DNA of 25,291 nt from Oppiella nova (GCA_905397405.1 CAJPVJ010000442.1:1-25291), one strand, 5' to 3'. Positions 1 through 12,072 are shown, counted from the first letter of the stretch. Program-made: numbers and translations. Notes: generated by a model not told the origin, from the sequence alone.

Positions 1-42
1 CATAAAAATAGTTTGACTCCGAGTTTGAGAGAAAGAAAGAAA

Positions 43-44
<2 letters not shown>

Positions 45-80
<36 letters not shown>
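45..80. repeat. GA dinucleotide microsatellite
   Basis: A pure run of 18 GA units, preceded by an impure GAAA/GAGA-rich lead-in from about position 27. It is the first of thirteen GA or CT tracts in the window. Confidence 0.97.
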
Positions 81-83
<3 letters not shown>

Positions 84-3000
84 AATCAATAGGATTTACA
101 TAAGAATTTCTATTGAAAGAGTGGAAAAGTAAGTTAAATTGCAATTTATATTCGTGTGGTGTTAGCACTGGTAGTCAACGAGGTCTTAGTGTCTGACTTT
201 TTATATTTCAAGTACTAATACTTTAAATAATATATATTTTAATGCTATTAACATTTTGAAATTAATTTACATTATATTTCTCGAGTATATATTCTTTGCC
301 CCAAATATCTGTACAAAATATTGCCATTCTTTTGTATGGAAACACTCTTTGCTCACAAAACTCTTCATAATATCGTTGCAAACAATTAATCACTTCTTTA
401 GACATTATATTTAAAAATAAAACGAAATGATATTTTTGTTGAATTATTATTTTTGGTTTAATTTTTTGGTAGAGATTCTCATCTCTGGCGCTAAAGAATA
501 TGATCTCATTTAATGTGAATCTTATATAAAACAAGTTGACAGCACCGGCAGACAAACCCAGACCTTCGGTGGAGATTAACTTTTTTATAATAATATATTA
601 TATCTAAGAAGGGGTTTATATATAAGATATTTATTGTGAAGAGAATGACTGCAATCGTACCATAAATATCAGTCAAAAATTCATTAATCAATTGTGTTGT
701 GAATTAAATGGTGAGAGAAATATATATTAAGAGAAAAAATAGTGAACTGTATTTGAAGAGTGGAAATCTCTTATGAGAAAATCATTTTTGATAACTAAAG
801 CCTTTTATAACTAATGATTCTTTAGGTTTAGGCTTTTAATGACGAAAATTAACGATTTTTCACTTTTGCTTTTATTTATCCAAATATAAAAGCTTTTTAT
901 TCATAATTTCGTGTCATTTTGTAATTATTTATAAAATACAATATTTTATATGAAATTTCTTTAGAAGTTATTGAGTGGAAAATAATTTATCACAAAACTG
1001 TCTATAAGTTAAACACAAAACGGCATAAATCATTTTTATATTGGATTTAATTTATATTTTCCAATTTGTATTTGCAACATATCGCATTTAATATGAACTC
1101 ATTTTTCAATTTCTATATCAAATTGATCCGAGAAATGGCAAAATCACTCGTTCTCTACAGCACTCCAACTAAACTAATTAATTGGAGTCAAGAAAATTGC
1201 AGTGAATTTATCAAAGTATGAAATAAAGTGTAATTGCCATCACAAATAATACTCATATTTCGTGAAATCGATGATAATAGAGTGGATGCATGTGTTAAGT
1301 CTATACCAGAATAAAAAACATTATTATTATTATATTATTAATACTGTGCCATAAAAGTATACATAAAATCAAATAATAAGCAATCAATCTCCTGGCAAAG
1401 GATATTACATATTAAATATGTTAAACATAACACACGATAAGCGAAAATAAGCAATGAATTCATTTTGATATATTCATTGTAATAAGAATTATATTTTATT
1501 TTTATATTAAACTTAAATTTCCTTTTTATAAGTTTTGTAATTTATGTATTGAATTTATTTTTCTTTATAGCGTAATTATTAATGTTTCTGAATAATATAG
1601 TAATTAACGCTTTATTGGTTTTAAAGTAATAATCATTATTATTAAGGCATTGTAAAATTTTGTAATATTAGCATCAAAAACTAAATATTAAATATAAAAG
1701 TTATAAATTATAAATATGCTACATTTTATAACCAAGTAGTATTATTTTACAATTTTGTAGAAGTAGTTATTATGGAAAGTATTCATTATTAACTATGGAC
1801 ATTATTAAATTTTAATTAATGAATTATTTTTATTAGTTTCTAAAACAAACAAAACATGCTTTAATACTAATATATAATTCATAAACTATTTAATTGGGAG
1901 TAAAAAGTATATCTCTTTATGAAAACAATCCCTTATTTGGAGCACTATTTTATTATTAGTTCAATAAATTATAGATTATTTTTAGTTAAACTTTTATACA
2001 TCATTCACAATCCCTTTGTCGGTATTTACTAGTATTTATATTTTGCTAATAAGATTACTTTATTGTTTAAAAGTATTATTATATGTTTTTATTAGCTGTT
2101 TAACTCTAATAAATTTAATACTTACCAAGACTTACATAATGTAATATAATATTTAAGTGTTACTGTTAATTTACACACACAAATATTTGTTTATGAAATT
2201 AAATTGTTTAACTTTTAATTTTTTATTGCGATTTTCAAACCTGATTAGAGTTGATGTATTAGACTATAAGACATGTCATTTAAATACCTTAAAATTTAAA
2301 TGTCTTATTTGTGTATTTAAATAGAAAGCTTTCTCCAGGGATTAAACTAAAGGGCAAAATAAAAAATACATTAAATCCCAAACACTGTGAATATAATCTA
2401 CAGTAGTGTTGATTATACTGTACAACAAAATTATAATTATTATCGTTTTAATTTTTATAATAATTATTGATATATAAAATGCATTGAAAAGTAAAGACTA
2501 CTTTGAGATAAGCATTCAATTGAGTGGGGAATACATGTATTTCGCAATTATATTTACTTATAAAACAACAAGTAATTTGTATAATGTATTAGAATGCTTA
2601 GGAGAAACTTTTTAATAAACAACCAGGTATGTAAACTAGTATAGAGAGTATACTATAGTATAGTATAGTATATACAGGTTGTAGTAATTCAGACATTGCA
2701 TGCAAACCTCGCATCAAATTTACATTTCGCGAGTTCATCACTACTTCATAAATACTATGTCTCAGAGCAAAGACCACTACACAAACCATATCACAGATTA
2801 TGTGTTATATAAATATATCGCAAAAAACAACAAAAAATAATTTTTGGAGTAAAAAAGTTTTGGGAATTTCAAAAATGACACCAAAATTATTTGTCGGTTC
2901 AGTCTTTTACGGCTTATATATAGAAAGTAATATCGGTTTGCATGCGATTCTCCACTCTATTAGTAATTTATATTTTTCTTTCATTTAATCAATTCATTAA

Positions 3001-3226
3001 ATGTACAGAAATTCTGTCTCGTTTTCAGTCTCTCATATCATGTGAAGTGTACTGTATATCAAATGCCACCCAAACTGATGATGAGATGAAAATTTTTATT
3101 TCTCTTTTCAATTCTTAATTTACAAATTCAGTTATTCAGTGATTTATAATCTCAATGAACTCTATTTTATTGCATAAAAATATAATAATTACTAAACTAT
3201 AAAATAAATACATAAATGAAAACGAA
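81..3226. other. AT-rich intergenic sequence, no gene seen
   Basis: About 3.1 kb of strongly AT-rich sequence with stop codons in all frames. The few frames of about 60-100 codons are rich in Ile, Tyr, Phe and Asn, as expected from AT-rich noncoding DNA. They lack flanking splice signals or a recognisable domain. I see no RNA gene or transposon terminus. A short TATAG pentamer repeat lies inside (2654-2672). Confidence 0.6.
2654..2672. repeat. TATAG pentanucleotide microsatellite
   Basis: Nearly four consecutive copies of TATAG, embedded in a longer TA-rich stretch. Confidence 0.9.
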
Positions 3227-3245
3227 GAGAGAGAGAGAGAGAGAG
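3227..3245. repeat. GA dinucleotide microsatellite
   Basis: About nine GA units, ending in GAGCCCAAG. Confidence 0.95.
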
Positions 3246-3580
3246 CCCAAGAGAGGCACCAAACAAATGACGACAAATAAGTTTTGATTTTGATTTATTA
3301 CAGCATTAAATATTCAACAAAAATATATTTAAACAAAAATGCAATCCTAAATAAGTTTTGCCAAAAAATGCTAAAACACTATCGAATGCTTATACTGTAT
3401 AACAGACTATTGACTGCATAACAGATTATTTAATTAAATGTTTTCACTCTTATATGAACCTAACGTTTATCACTTAAAATATGTAATTTTTCTTTTAATA
3501 AATAATAAGTTTGAGTAAAAAATTTTTGTTTAAACATCGCCTTTGAGAATAGTTGAGAGGGACGGAAAGGGAGTGAGTGC

Positions 3581-3603
3581 GAGAGAGAGAGAGAGAGAGA
3601 GAG
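3581..3603. repeat. GA dinucleotide microsatellite
   Basis: About eleven GA units. The repeat reads as Arg-Glu in one frame, which explains the 80-codon open frame spanning it (3543-3785). I do not regard that frame as a gene. Confidence 0.95.
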
Positions 3604-5861
3604 CTAGGAAGAAAGTATGCCCACTATTACAACGGTTTAGCCAGGGTATTGAGCATACACCAGCATTATGTAGTGTAGTAAGTTATGGATTGAATGGTGA
3701 GTTTAAATTTAGTATAGTTCATATGCGAAGTAATATTTCATTGTCAGTGAGCATCACATCGACTATAAATTCTTTGAGGCACTGAATGGCAGACAAAGTG
3801 ATAGAATATGTGTTGTTGTCTACAGTATTATGAATTCTGGATCACATTCTTTGCAATATTATACCATATCTTCAGATAAGAGCGCAAAATAAATAGCAAT
3901 CATATTATGATTTGTATGTCTTTTGGATCACAAAATATCTTAAAAAGAAAATTTTTATCTGATTTCCATTATATGGCAGAAGATTTTGATTAATATTTTC
4001 CTCTTTCATCTCAGCCCACAATATAATACAACATAATATCTAAGACTCGGGTATTAAAAAAAGGTTTACCAAAAAAATGTTTGTGTCGTTTAAAGTCATG
4101 TTTTTCATAAGACTTTCTTTCATTGTGAAGAAAATCAGTTTTTTCAGTGCCTTTAATCGGATGACAGTCTCTATGTTCTGATTCCTCTTCATATGAAAAG
4201 TGACTAAAAATAAAATATTTTTCTCATATTTTATAAATTTTCATCGGTTTTGTTGAACTCGTATTTTTTGCTCAAAAAATATTAAATCCCATGAAAATCT
4301 CTGAGCAACAATTTTGATCATTCACTACAAAAAACATTGTATTTTATAATCATATTCGTAAAAATTATATTCAATTCCTTTGTTTCAGAAATAACGAGAA
4401 AAACCATTACATAATTATGTTCTCAAATGTTAGGCAATGATTTTTATATTCAATTAGTTGTGTATAGCAATCGCACCGACCATTGCCATCGCACTTAATA
4501 TACCATTTCTTGGCAAACATTGACTAATAGACAGACAGACAGACACTCATTACTGGCCAACACTGTTATTGATAGTGTGGACCTAAATTACATGGCACAG
4601 ACACTTTTACATTCGCTACCTGTGCCGGTCTTATGCGAAAGTGGTTCCCAAAAATGATCATTTTTTCTACACTAACTTCATTTTCTTTTGTATTTTACCG
4701 AAAAAATAACTTTTTTTTGATGTGTTTTGGGCACTGAATAGCGTTACAATTCATTGCATCCCAATTGCATTTCCATAGCTTATGCCATACCATACGCTGT
4801 GTTTTAGTTCACATCCAATTTGATAACAGGTTTTCCATTGATTTTAGGCATACATTAGTAGTACAGAGAAATGCATGAATATGTGAATACATATATGAGT
4901 GAAACACACAAATTAGGAGCCAAAAGAGGATGAGATGGAAATATATCTGGAAATTAACTTTTTTAATGTTCATCCCTTCGGTGGACTCTTGACTCCACGC
5001 ATACAGTAGTTGTAAAACTTGCCGTAAAAATACAACAAAAAAGTTAAGCATTAATTTGATGAGAAAATATGAAGGCCATGACAATAATACCCAGAGTACA
5101 TCAATTTTGAACTGTCCTTCAAAAGTTTATTAGATCCGTGTGCCACACAATTATTAATAAAACTTATAAGCCTTATATAATGTCTGAAATATTGTATTGT
5201 ATAAATATTACACTACATATTGAGACCCCCTTTAGGTTTTTGTTGGGGTATGCGATGGAAATGTGTGTAAAATTGTATATAATATCTACGATAAGCGAAA
5301 ATCTTGAGACTTTTATTGTATTAAACGAATATTATATTCACACGTTTGGCGTTAGTTTTTATTCATTTTTTATTTCTCTAGCCTCCAGTCATTTGATTTA
5401 CGCCCACAAGTGTTGCCTCTCATGAAATATAATGAAATATTTGGTCTCAAATCTATTTTATACGATATTTGATATAATATCCACAGCTTTTTGATATAAA
5501 AATGTATTATACGATTAGAGGGTTTGAGATATGATATGATATTAAACTGAAAGATAGCCCTAAAACTGAGTTCCCAGTGATTGTATGGTTGTGTCAGTGA
5601 TTTAGATACTGACGACGAGAAGAGGTCTTTTGCCTCCAATTCTGCTCACATATGATATCATGTTTACGACAGTCTGTCCGCTGGCTGTAAGTCCTCTTCG
5701 CACACATTTGTGTCTGTTTTACGTTTTTTGTTACACTTTTACGAAGACTTCAAATAGATATACGAGTGCAACAGAAAAGGCCATAAAATTTTATAGCCCT
5801 TAGAAAACCAGAACATGAACTATAAGAATGGGAATCGTCTCTAATAGTTATCAAATATTTC

Positions 5862-5863
<2 letters not shown>
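3604..5863. other. AT-rich intergenic sequence, no gene seen
   Basis: Mostly AT-rich. A short GACA repeat sits near 4529-4546. The open frames of 89-95 codons between 4800 and 5640 overlap one another on opposite strands, are low in complexity and show no domain or convincing splice sites, so none is called. I see nothing else of note. Confidence 0.5.

Positions 5864-5901
<38 letters not shown>
5864..5901. repeat. GA dinucleotide microsatellite
   Basis: A pure GA run of about 19 units. On the minus strand it produces a Ser-Leu repeat frame, which is an artefact. Confidence 0.97.
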
Positions 5902-5904
<3 letters not shown>

Positions 5905-6086
5905 AGCTGACATTTGTGTTCATTTGAATACCTATTCTCTCGAGTCTATAGATAAACAATAGGCACTCAGTTTCAGAGCAGTTTGTTGTGTGCAAATGAA
6001 AAACTCATGTCATTTACTCAATCCTATGAACTTTTTCTTTCTCCTTTACTTTGATCACTATTTTTCGTTAATGTAAACATCCTTCA

Positions 6087-6088
<2 letters not shown>

Positions 6089-6122
<34 letters not shown>
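6089..6122. repeat. CT dinucleotide microsatellite
   Basis: A pure TC run of about 17 units, only about 190 bp after a GA tract of similar length. The two could pair as an inverted repeat in single strands. Confidence 0.97.
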
Positions 6123-6125
<3 letters not shown>

Positions 6126-6378
6126 ATCGTTTATGCAATACCGTAAGCCAGGCATGTATAGCATACATATGCACACAAAGTGTATATAAACTCATTTCCA
6201 AAATAATATTCTCAAACATTTCTTATATAAGAAATGGGAGGAAAAAAGCGTCAGTAGTTTTGATACATAAGGAAATAAATTATATAACTTTTTTCGAGAG
6301 TGGAGTAAAAGTGTGAAGAAATTCATTCATTCATTCATTCGCTTATATAATGTAAACTCATTTCTAATATTGATTGCA

Positions 6379-6521
6379 ATGGTTTTGGTTGTAGTCGTGA
6401 GTCGTGTTTACTCTGTATTCAGTGAATCGCAAAATTGGCCAAAAGATGATAAACTACTGCTAATTAATCACATAATTCGCATATTGAGGGAAATGTATGC
6501 GAAGGGAATGGATGGGGAACC
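6379..6521 (+). CDS. Candidate first coding exon of a short secreted protein (weak)
   Basis: From ATG 6379 the frame gives about 47 residues. A hydrophobic start (MVLVVVVSRVYSVFS) resembles a short signal peptide. It is followed by a polar, helix-prone stretch with the order Asn-Trp-Pro-Lys-Asp-Asp, then Leu/Ile-rich, then Arg-Glu-Met-Tyr-Ala-Lys-Gly. The exon would end in phase 2 at CC|GTATGT, a reasonable splice donor. The same frame stays open upstream through an ATTC repeat but has no other ATG. I recognise no family and see no cysteines. No second exon could be identified, so it may be chance. The pattern would suit a small secreted or peptide-precursor gene, but that is inference only. 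Confidence 0.25.
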
Positions 6522-8211
6522 GTATGTTCTATCACTCTTTTATGCACTCATATAAGTCAAACAAATATTAATAATATATCGTTGTGTTTATGTATAGATT
6601 AAAATAATATGAATTGAAAAATGAACACAAATTTTGTGTATTCTTTAGTTTCTAAACAACGCTCCGATGGCTCTAATGTAGTGAAAGATATTATTTATTT
6701 GAATACTTTTATATGTTATACAGAATATACTCACTTAACTGATAAATGCAGTTTTCGTATAACAATATTCGCATAAATAATAATATATTATCAGAGTATA
6801 TATTTCCAGAGTTTATTAATAAATATTAATGATATGCAAAAGTTTTCTATTGAATTAATACTCTTTGCATTCAATATATCACACCTTAAACCCTCACAAG
6901 TAAATTTATATTCAATTGCACACAAACATAATGATTGAATATATTTGCTCACAAATTTTATTATATTAGCAATAATTATAATAATGAATGAAAGTCTCGT
7001 GAATGTAGTATTCAATCGACTCAACAGTATATTTGCCATTCAATTCTTGTTATAAAAGAAATTTTCATTGAATACAGAAAACTAACAGAAATAACAATTC
7101 ATACAATACATACAATTGTGAATTGGATTTTATCGCTTAAATTACACATTGAGTTAAACACTGCAAAAATATCAGATCAAAAGGACTAACATTTTCTTGA
7201 AAATTTATTTAAGGAATGAATTTCTTGTGAAAAATTGAAATAAAGAAATGCATAGAAAATCGTCAAAAAACTATTACTTTATATAACTGTTAGCTCAAAG
7301 AAATTGCTTTACAGATAAGTTATTTTTGCAAATCAAAATATATAAGTGAAGTTTAACATTTTTAAGAGTGATATGCGTTTATAAACTGAAAATTGTTGCC
7401 GTTTTAGGACACGGAGGTCCGCCTTTAAATTAATAGTATATCTCATATTGAAATTTGATTCAAATCACTCTTTTATGGCGACACCCGTGCAAAAGGTTTT
7501 TCATGATTTTTATTTCATTCGCTTCGCTCGTAATATAATAAGTATTTTGTAGACTCTTTTCACACCAACTAATGAATCTGAAAATTCTTTGAGATATATA
7601 TGTACTGCCGGTGCGATAGTAGCCGTTACGCATCCGATACCTTACACCAGAAGTCTGCTAAATATCGTGAAAACTAAGCATATTGTGTCTGAAACTCCCA
7701 TACAATAGGTATAATAAAATTTTTACTGAACACTCCACCGATTACACAATGGTATAGCTCTCGAGATATATCTTTAATATAGTCGTATGAATGGCTCCAC
7801 ACATGTGTGCCTCCTGTGCCATCAAATCCACTCAAAAGTAGATTTCAAACTAGTGTTCAATGAATTCTTTTGACTTAAATCTTCAGTCAAAAGGGGAGAA
7901 AATTGAGTCGATATTCACTATTTGAATGAATTTGTCATTTGGACCTTCAATTCGCCCTCAAATCTGACGCCTATTTCTGGGCCACAATAGTGAAGAAGAT
8001 TTTGCCAAACAATTGAAATCACGGCTAAAGAGATAGAGAAAAGCGATTCTTTTCATCAATTGATAAGATTTAATCAATTTCTTCGTTGTCGATGGCTTTA
8101 CGTGAGAAGTGTTTCTAATTAATAAAAACATTTTCGCATTCAATGGCTTAGAAAAAGAAATAAAAATTAAATTTTTAGCAGATTTTAGAAATTAATGTCT
8201 TCACGATATAT
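6522..8211. other. Intergenic sequence, AT-rich with short GC-richer patches
   Basis: Mostly AT-rich and stop-dense. Slightly GC-richer patches occur near 7400-7500, 7590-7690 and 7790-7830. They hold only tiny ATG frames (25-26 codons at about 7483 and 7600) with weak donor-like GT sites. A minus-strand frame of 61 codons (7958-8143) has no recognisable domain. No gene is called. Confidence 0.45.
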
Positions 8212-8249
8212 TCAGTTCAGCGACACTTTCCCATTGAATGCCACGCAAT

Positions 8250-8275
<26 letters not shown>
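8212..8275 (+). repeat. Left arm of a perfect 64-bp inverted repeat
   Basis: This arm is the exact reverse complement of 8598-8661. It starts TCAGTTCAGCGACACTTTCC, continues through unique sequence to GCAATG and ends in a 25-bp GA run. The spacer between arms is 322 bp (8276-8597). Pairing was checked base by base at the outer edge, at the unique/GA border and at the inner edge. Such structures can be foldback-type mobile elements or products of replication template switching. No flanking target-site duplication was seen. Confidence 0.9.
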
Positions 8276-8287
<12 letters not shown>

Positions 8288-8302
8288 GAGATATATATAT
8301 AT
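8250..8302. repeat. Compound GA / AT microsatellite
   Basis: GA run (8250-8290, with one C interruption at 8275) passing directly into an AT run (to about 8302). The first part forms the inner end of the left inverted-repeat arm. Confidence 0.95.
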
Positions 8303-8597
8303 AAGTTATATAACTCTCCAAACGTATGGAAAAATCATAATAATTGGCAGAGAATCTCATAGACCGCTCATAAAACGCCAGTACCCTTGAAAAGTGTCGT
8401 TAAGAGGGTGTCGACCCCCTCGCTGGGCCGACCCCCACCACCAAAGATTAATGATGACTACTCTGTAGGGAAGACAGATTAATATAATTCATATATGCTT
8501 TACAGGCAATTGAGAGCAAAAAACTAATTCACGTTTGATTTCTTTTGGTTTCCAAATTATTTTCCTAATCTATTCCTCACACAAACCTCTGGTGACA
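8276..8597. other. Spacer of the 64-bp inverted repeat
   Basis: Contains the rest of the GA/AT tract and a GC-rich patch at about 8407-8442. In that patch a TCGACCCCC-like motif and a CCGACCCCC motif follow each other as an imperfect duplication. No coding region is apparent. Confidence 0.5.
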
Positions 8598-8661
8598 GCT
8601 CTCTCTCTCTCTCTCTCTCTCTCATTGCGTGGCATTCAATGGGAAAGTGTCGCTGAACTGA
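8598..8661 (-). repeat. Right arm of the perfect 64-bp inverted repeat
   Basis: Reverse complement of 8212-8275. It includes a CT run (8599-8623) and ends with GTCGCTGAACTGA. Its outer end lies only 3 bp before the start of a second, longer inverted repeat (8665), so two unrelated inverted duplications abut here. Confidence 0.9.
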
Positions 8662-8664
8662 GAC

Positions 8665-8866
8665 CAGTACTTTTCATAATCACCCGTTCCCTATGTCTCA
8701 ATCCCTTTACTCCTATTTATATTAAACTCTTTTCTTTTTAGAAACGTTTTCTTAAATAAGAAGTAAAAGAAAAATTAAAAGAAAAATGACTCAAAATAAC
8801 AATTTATTTGAAGAGCGATAACAAGAGTTTCGTTAAATAAGTTCTTCTAATTGTGATCTCTCTCTC
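8665..8866 (+). repeat. Left copy of a ~200-bp inverted repeat
   Basis: This stretch, starting CAGTACTTTTCATAATCACC, recurs as the reverse complement at 12,073-12,274. By eye the copies differ by a substitution plus a 1-bp indel in the ACG-TTTTC stretch, one G/A change near GAAGAGCGATAAC, and one change at the border of the CT tract, so they are about 98% identical. The repeat could be terminal inverted repeats of a ~3.6-kb element, a recent local inverted duplication, or an assembly product. No target-site duplication flanks it and no transposase is recognisable between the copies. Confidence 0.88.
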
Positions 8867-8868
8867 AC

Positions 8869-8910
<42 letters not shown>
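8857..8910. repeat. CT dinucleotide microsatellite
   Basis: Long CT run with a short CACTCACT interruption near its start. It forms the inner boundary of the left copy of the ~200-bp inverted repeat. Confidence 0.97.
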
Positions 8911-8911
<1 letters not shown>

Positions 8912-9499
8912 ACAAATGCCTGTCCATCCGTCTCTTACTGTAATTTTCAAACAAATTTGTTACGAAAATATCATCTGTTTTTGAAAAATTCCTCAAACTT
9001 TCCATTTATGATACATTGACTCCATGTGCGCGCAAAAGTCTTTAATCGATTTGTAAATTATGTAAACATTGAGATAATTATCTCTTGTTTCAGGAATAAT
9101 TTATAATAAAAATACTTAATCATAAAATTTAATAAATATTTTTCATTCGTGTGTGTTTTGAGTTATACGTGTAGTATATAACACAAGTCCTACACAAATG
9201 CAATATCCAAATGAAAAGCATACACTGAATGGCACTACATCTATGCCCAACACATTATTTATAGCTGATGTGACAAATCTCTTAATATAATCACAGAATG
9301 CATGCAATAATCACTGAAATAGTGAGTCGATTCTCAATCCATTACCAAAGAGATGTTCACTAAAACACATCATTAATAAATGAAGTTTTTGTCTTTTGGA
9401 TGCGAATCCACAGCTAAACACACACTCTATTTGTAGTACTTGTCGAGCAATTGTCTAAAAGCTTTCTCCCTGTCCTTCCATTCCTCACTAGACTATACC

Positions 9500-9543
<44 letters not shown>

Positions 9544-10339
9544 ACACTGTATCCCCACTCATGTCTCCTATCATTGATATACATTTACGTCAATTCCTAA
9601 CATATTTTCAAACTCAATGCATGCCTTATATAACAAAATTGGTTCAAAATATCAGTCATATTACGGACCAAATTGCAGGTCTTTTACATATATCTGTGTG
9701 TTCTTTCAGTTTAAATAATTTGATTATTTTCTACAATTTTATGTAAAGTTAATAACAAAAGACATTTGAATGAATGTGGTATAAAAGCCACGGCTTTGTG
9801 AACAAACGGAAAATTGTTCTCACGTTTGAATTCTTTATATATTTTGTGATTTCTATTTTAAAAATAAATCAAATTTATATCAAAACGGAATAATACAGCA
9901 CTTGATCGAAGATTTTTGAGAAATATATCTTCTTTTGTGAGACAAGTGTATGAAATATTTGTTGAGATAATCGCGGGTTTGAAACACAGAGTATATAATA
10001 TTTGTGTTTTTTGTGGGTTTGAATCCATTTTACTAGTACTCTCACTCCAACATCTATAGGGTTTATGTTTTTTGTTATAATTTATTATATTTTTGTTGAT
10101 CTGATGTCTAACAGAAACTCATAAATAAAGCAAAAAAGCCAAACACTGGGCTAATGTTTGGATGATTGAAGCCAAGGGCTCATTCATGCCATTCAGATAC
10201 ACTCTCCACATATCGATAGGGAAGGGCAGCTCAAAGATAAGCACAAAAAAATTTTAGTAAAACCTTAATTAGTTATCAAACTTAATAATTGAAAGCAGTT
10301 TTAATTAAATTATTTGTACAGTTGTTAAGCATTATTTCA
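8911..10339. other. AT-rich intergenic sequence, no gene seen
   Basis: AT-rich, with one CT tract inside (9503-9540). The 61-codon plus frame at 9561-9746 has a low-complexity tail and no recognisable features. A GGTTTGAATCC-like string near 10,014 resembles a tRNA B box, but no cloverleaf can be built around it. Confidence 0.5.
9503..9540. repeat. CT dinucleotide microsatellite
   Basis: A pure CT run of about 19 units. Confidence 0.97.
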
Positions 10340-10800
10340 CTTGAATTAAACTCAAAGTAATTGACGGTAAGGGGGTTCGTGTAGGGGTGGACCCGATGTC
10401 TACATTTTTTGCGTGAGTCCTGTAGGAAATCAAGTAAATGGATGGTAATGGTTGTGCTATATTGGTGTAGTGCACCTCCATATGGATGGCTGATATGGTG
10501 AGCGCCGTCAGTCGCCAATTCAATGACAGGTAAGGATAGTATGACTCATCCGGTGCTGAGAATTCACAGTTGGCTCCGGGAGTAGAGAATCGATAATTCC
10601 GTTAAACCATAGCAACTGACGAACTCTCGTATAGCCCTTAGATCGTAGGCGCCGGTAGTCTCGACGAGTACACACATACCTAACTGTGCGCTCAGTGTTT
10701 TGCATATAAATAATATGGGATTTGAAGTGCAGGTGAAAATGGGAATAAAGGGATTACTTTTCGGAATCGAAATGTTTTTGTTATTTAATTTGCAGCGAAT
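10340..10800 (-). other. GC-richer patch with coding-like minus-strand frames (possible broken gene)
   Basis: Unlike its surroundings this patch has near-balanced composition. On the minus strand one frame is open from about 10,800 down to a TGA near 10,565 and reads as ordinary protein (for example VETTGAYDLRAIREF). A second frame opens near 10,625 and runs to a stop at 10,332 (containing ALTISAIHMEVHYTNIAQ). The two overlap by only about 50 bp, as expected for one ancestral reading frame broken by a frameshift, or for a very short unseen intron. The patch lies between the two copies of the ~200-bp inverted repeat. I recognise no family. GC-balanced DNA often gives protein-like frames by chance, so this is tentative. 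Confidence 0.25.
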
Positions 10801-10838
10801 TCTGTATAGAATTCTGTATTCTGTATAGAATTTCGCTG
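10793..10838. repeat. Small hairpin with an internal 15-bp direct repeat
   Basis: The outer parts pair: CAGCGAATTCT (10793-10803) with AGAATTTCGCTG (10827-10838), one base unpaired. Inside, ATTCTGTATAGAATT occurs twice (10799-10813 and 10818-10832). No function can be assigned; a small replication-slippage product is likely. Confidence 0.8.
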
Positions 10839-12014
10839 TTTTCTAACAGTATATTAGAAAATGATATAAATGTGCATTTTTATGGCAAACATTATATTTA
10901 GAGTACACTTACGGTTCACTGCTTTTATTAATCCTTTAAATAATTTTCCACTCATTAATACCATTAATACCAACATTTGTAGAATTCTTCTCAAACTTTA
11001 ATTATTTATATTTTTGTTTGGGATTAATGTTTGGTTACATAACATTATTCCGTATGAATATTAAATGCACTAAAAATTGTAAAACTTTAGTCATTAAAAT
11101 GTGTAAAATACTTTGAATTTTCCCATTAAATAACTGAATTTTAGCAGCGGTTTAAACATTTATAATATGACAACTCATTATAACTTTTGCACTCATTTTA
11201 ACTCAATATAACTTTTAAATTACTTCCAACTTCTAAATTAATTTTATAGTTATTATGTTATACTGCTATGGACTGGGTTTCACTGTATCTATGATTATAC
11301 GGTATTTCAAATCAATAACTCAAAACCAATACTAATATATTTATATTTGAAGAAAAAATACTTGATTTATGGATGTTTTGCCCAAATAGTGACCATAAGA
11401 AACATTGCTTATGGCGTACGTAATGGTTCCCTATGCGGCAATTGTAAGGCATAGTAATCCTCTGATATTTGCAGTCATTTCGCTAATGTTCTCACATGTG
11501 ATGAACAATTCAATGCCATTCCTCCACTTCTTCCTATGAAAGCCAATAGTTCTTCATTTGAAGACTAATACTAAAAACTAAAGAGAAATTCTTTCACATA
11601 TCGTAAGCCCTCGGAGTGAGTCCCAGAAAGTCATAATTTGCTTCAATATATCTATTTCTGATTCAATACAATACAGAGAATCGCATTCTATTGCTATTCT
11701 GTACTTTTATAGCAATACTTATAGCATCGCTAACTCATTCCGATCCGATTATTCCCATATTCTTAAACGGATATATTTCATGATTTGGCATTCCTTTGTC
11801 TCCCTTTCCCTTCCCATACACTCATACAGAGCTAACCGTTTCTTTAGTGTTTTGATTCCTATTCGCAATTCTTTTCATTTTGAGTCCAATTTTATTGATT
11901 GAAAGCGCGGAGGCTATAGTCGATACAATGATCGCAACAATTTTGAAATCATTTTTATTGTTTGTTTGGGAAGAAGTTGTTTATTTTGTGCCAACCATAC
12001 AGCCTATCATCCAT

Positions 12015-12016
<2 letters not shown>
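10839..12016. other. AT-rich intergenic sequence, no gene seen
   Basis: AT-rich up to about 11,380, then slightly more balanced to about 11,990. Stops are frequent in all frames and no open frame, RNA gene or element terminus was recognised. Confidence 0.5.

Positions 12017-12049
<33 letters not shown>
12017..12049. repeat. CT dinucleotide microsatellite
   Basis: A pure CT run of about 16 units, 25 bp before the inner edge of the right copy of the ~200-bp inverted repeat. Confidence 0.97.
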
Positions 12050-12051
<2 letters not shown>

Positions 12052-12072
12052 TTGACTGAAAGGCTTAAGTGA

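Noticed and set aside
4529-4546. CRISPR-like or satellite array
   Set aside because: Only a short GACA microsatellite; there are no spaced repeats.
6379-6521. Neuropeptide F-like precursor
   Set aside because: Spacing of hydrophobic residues is vaguely similar, but the amidated RPRF/RPRY end and dibasic site are absent, so no family name is justified.
9960-10040. tRNA gene suggested by a GGTTTGAATCC-like B box
   Set aside because: No matching A box, acceptor stem or anticodon arm can be formed.
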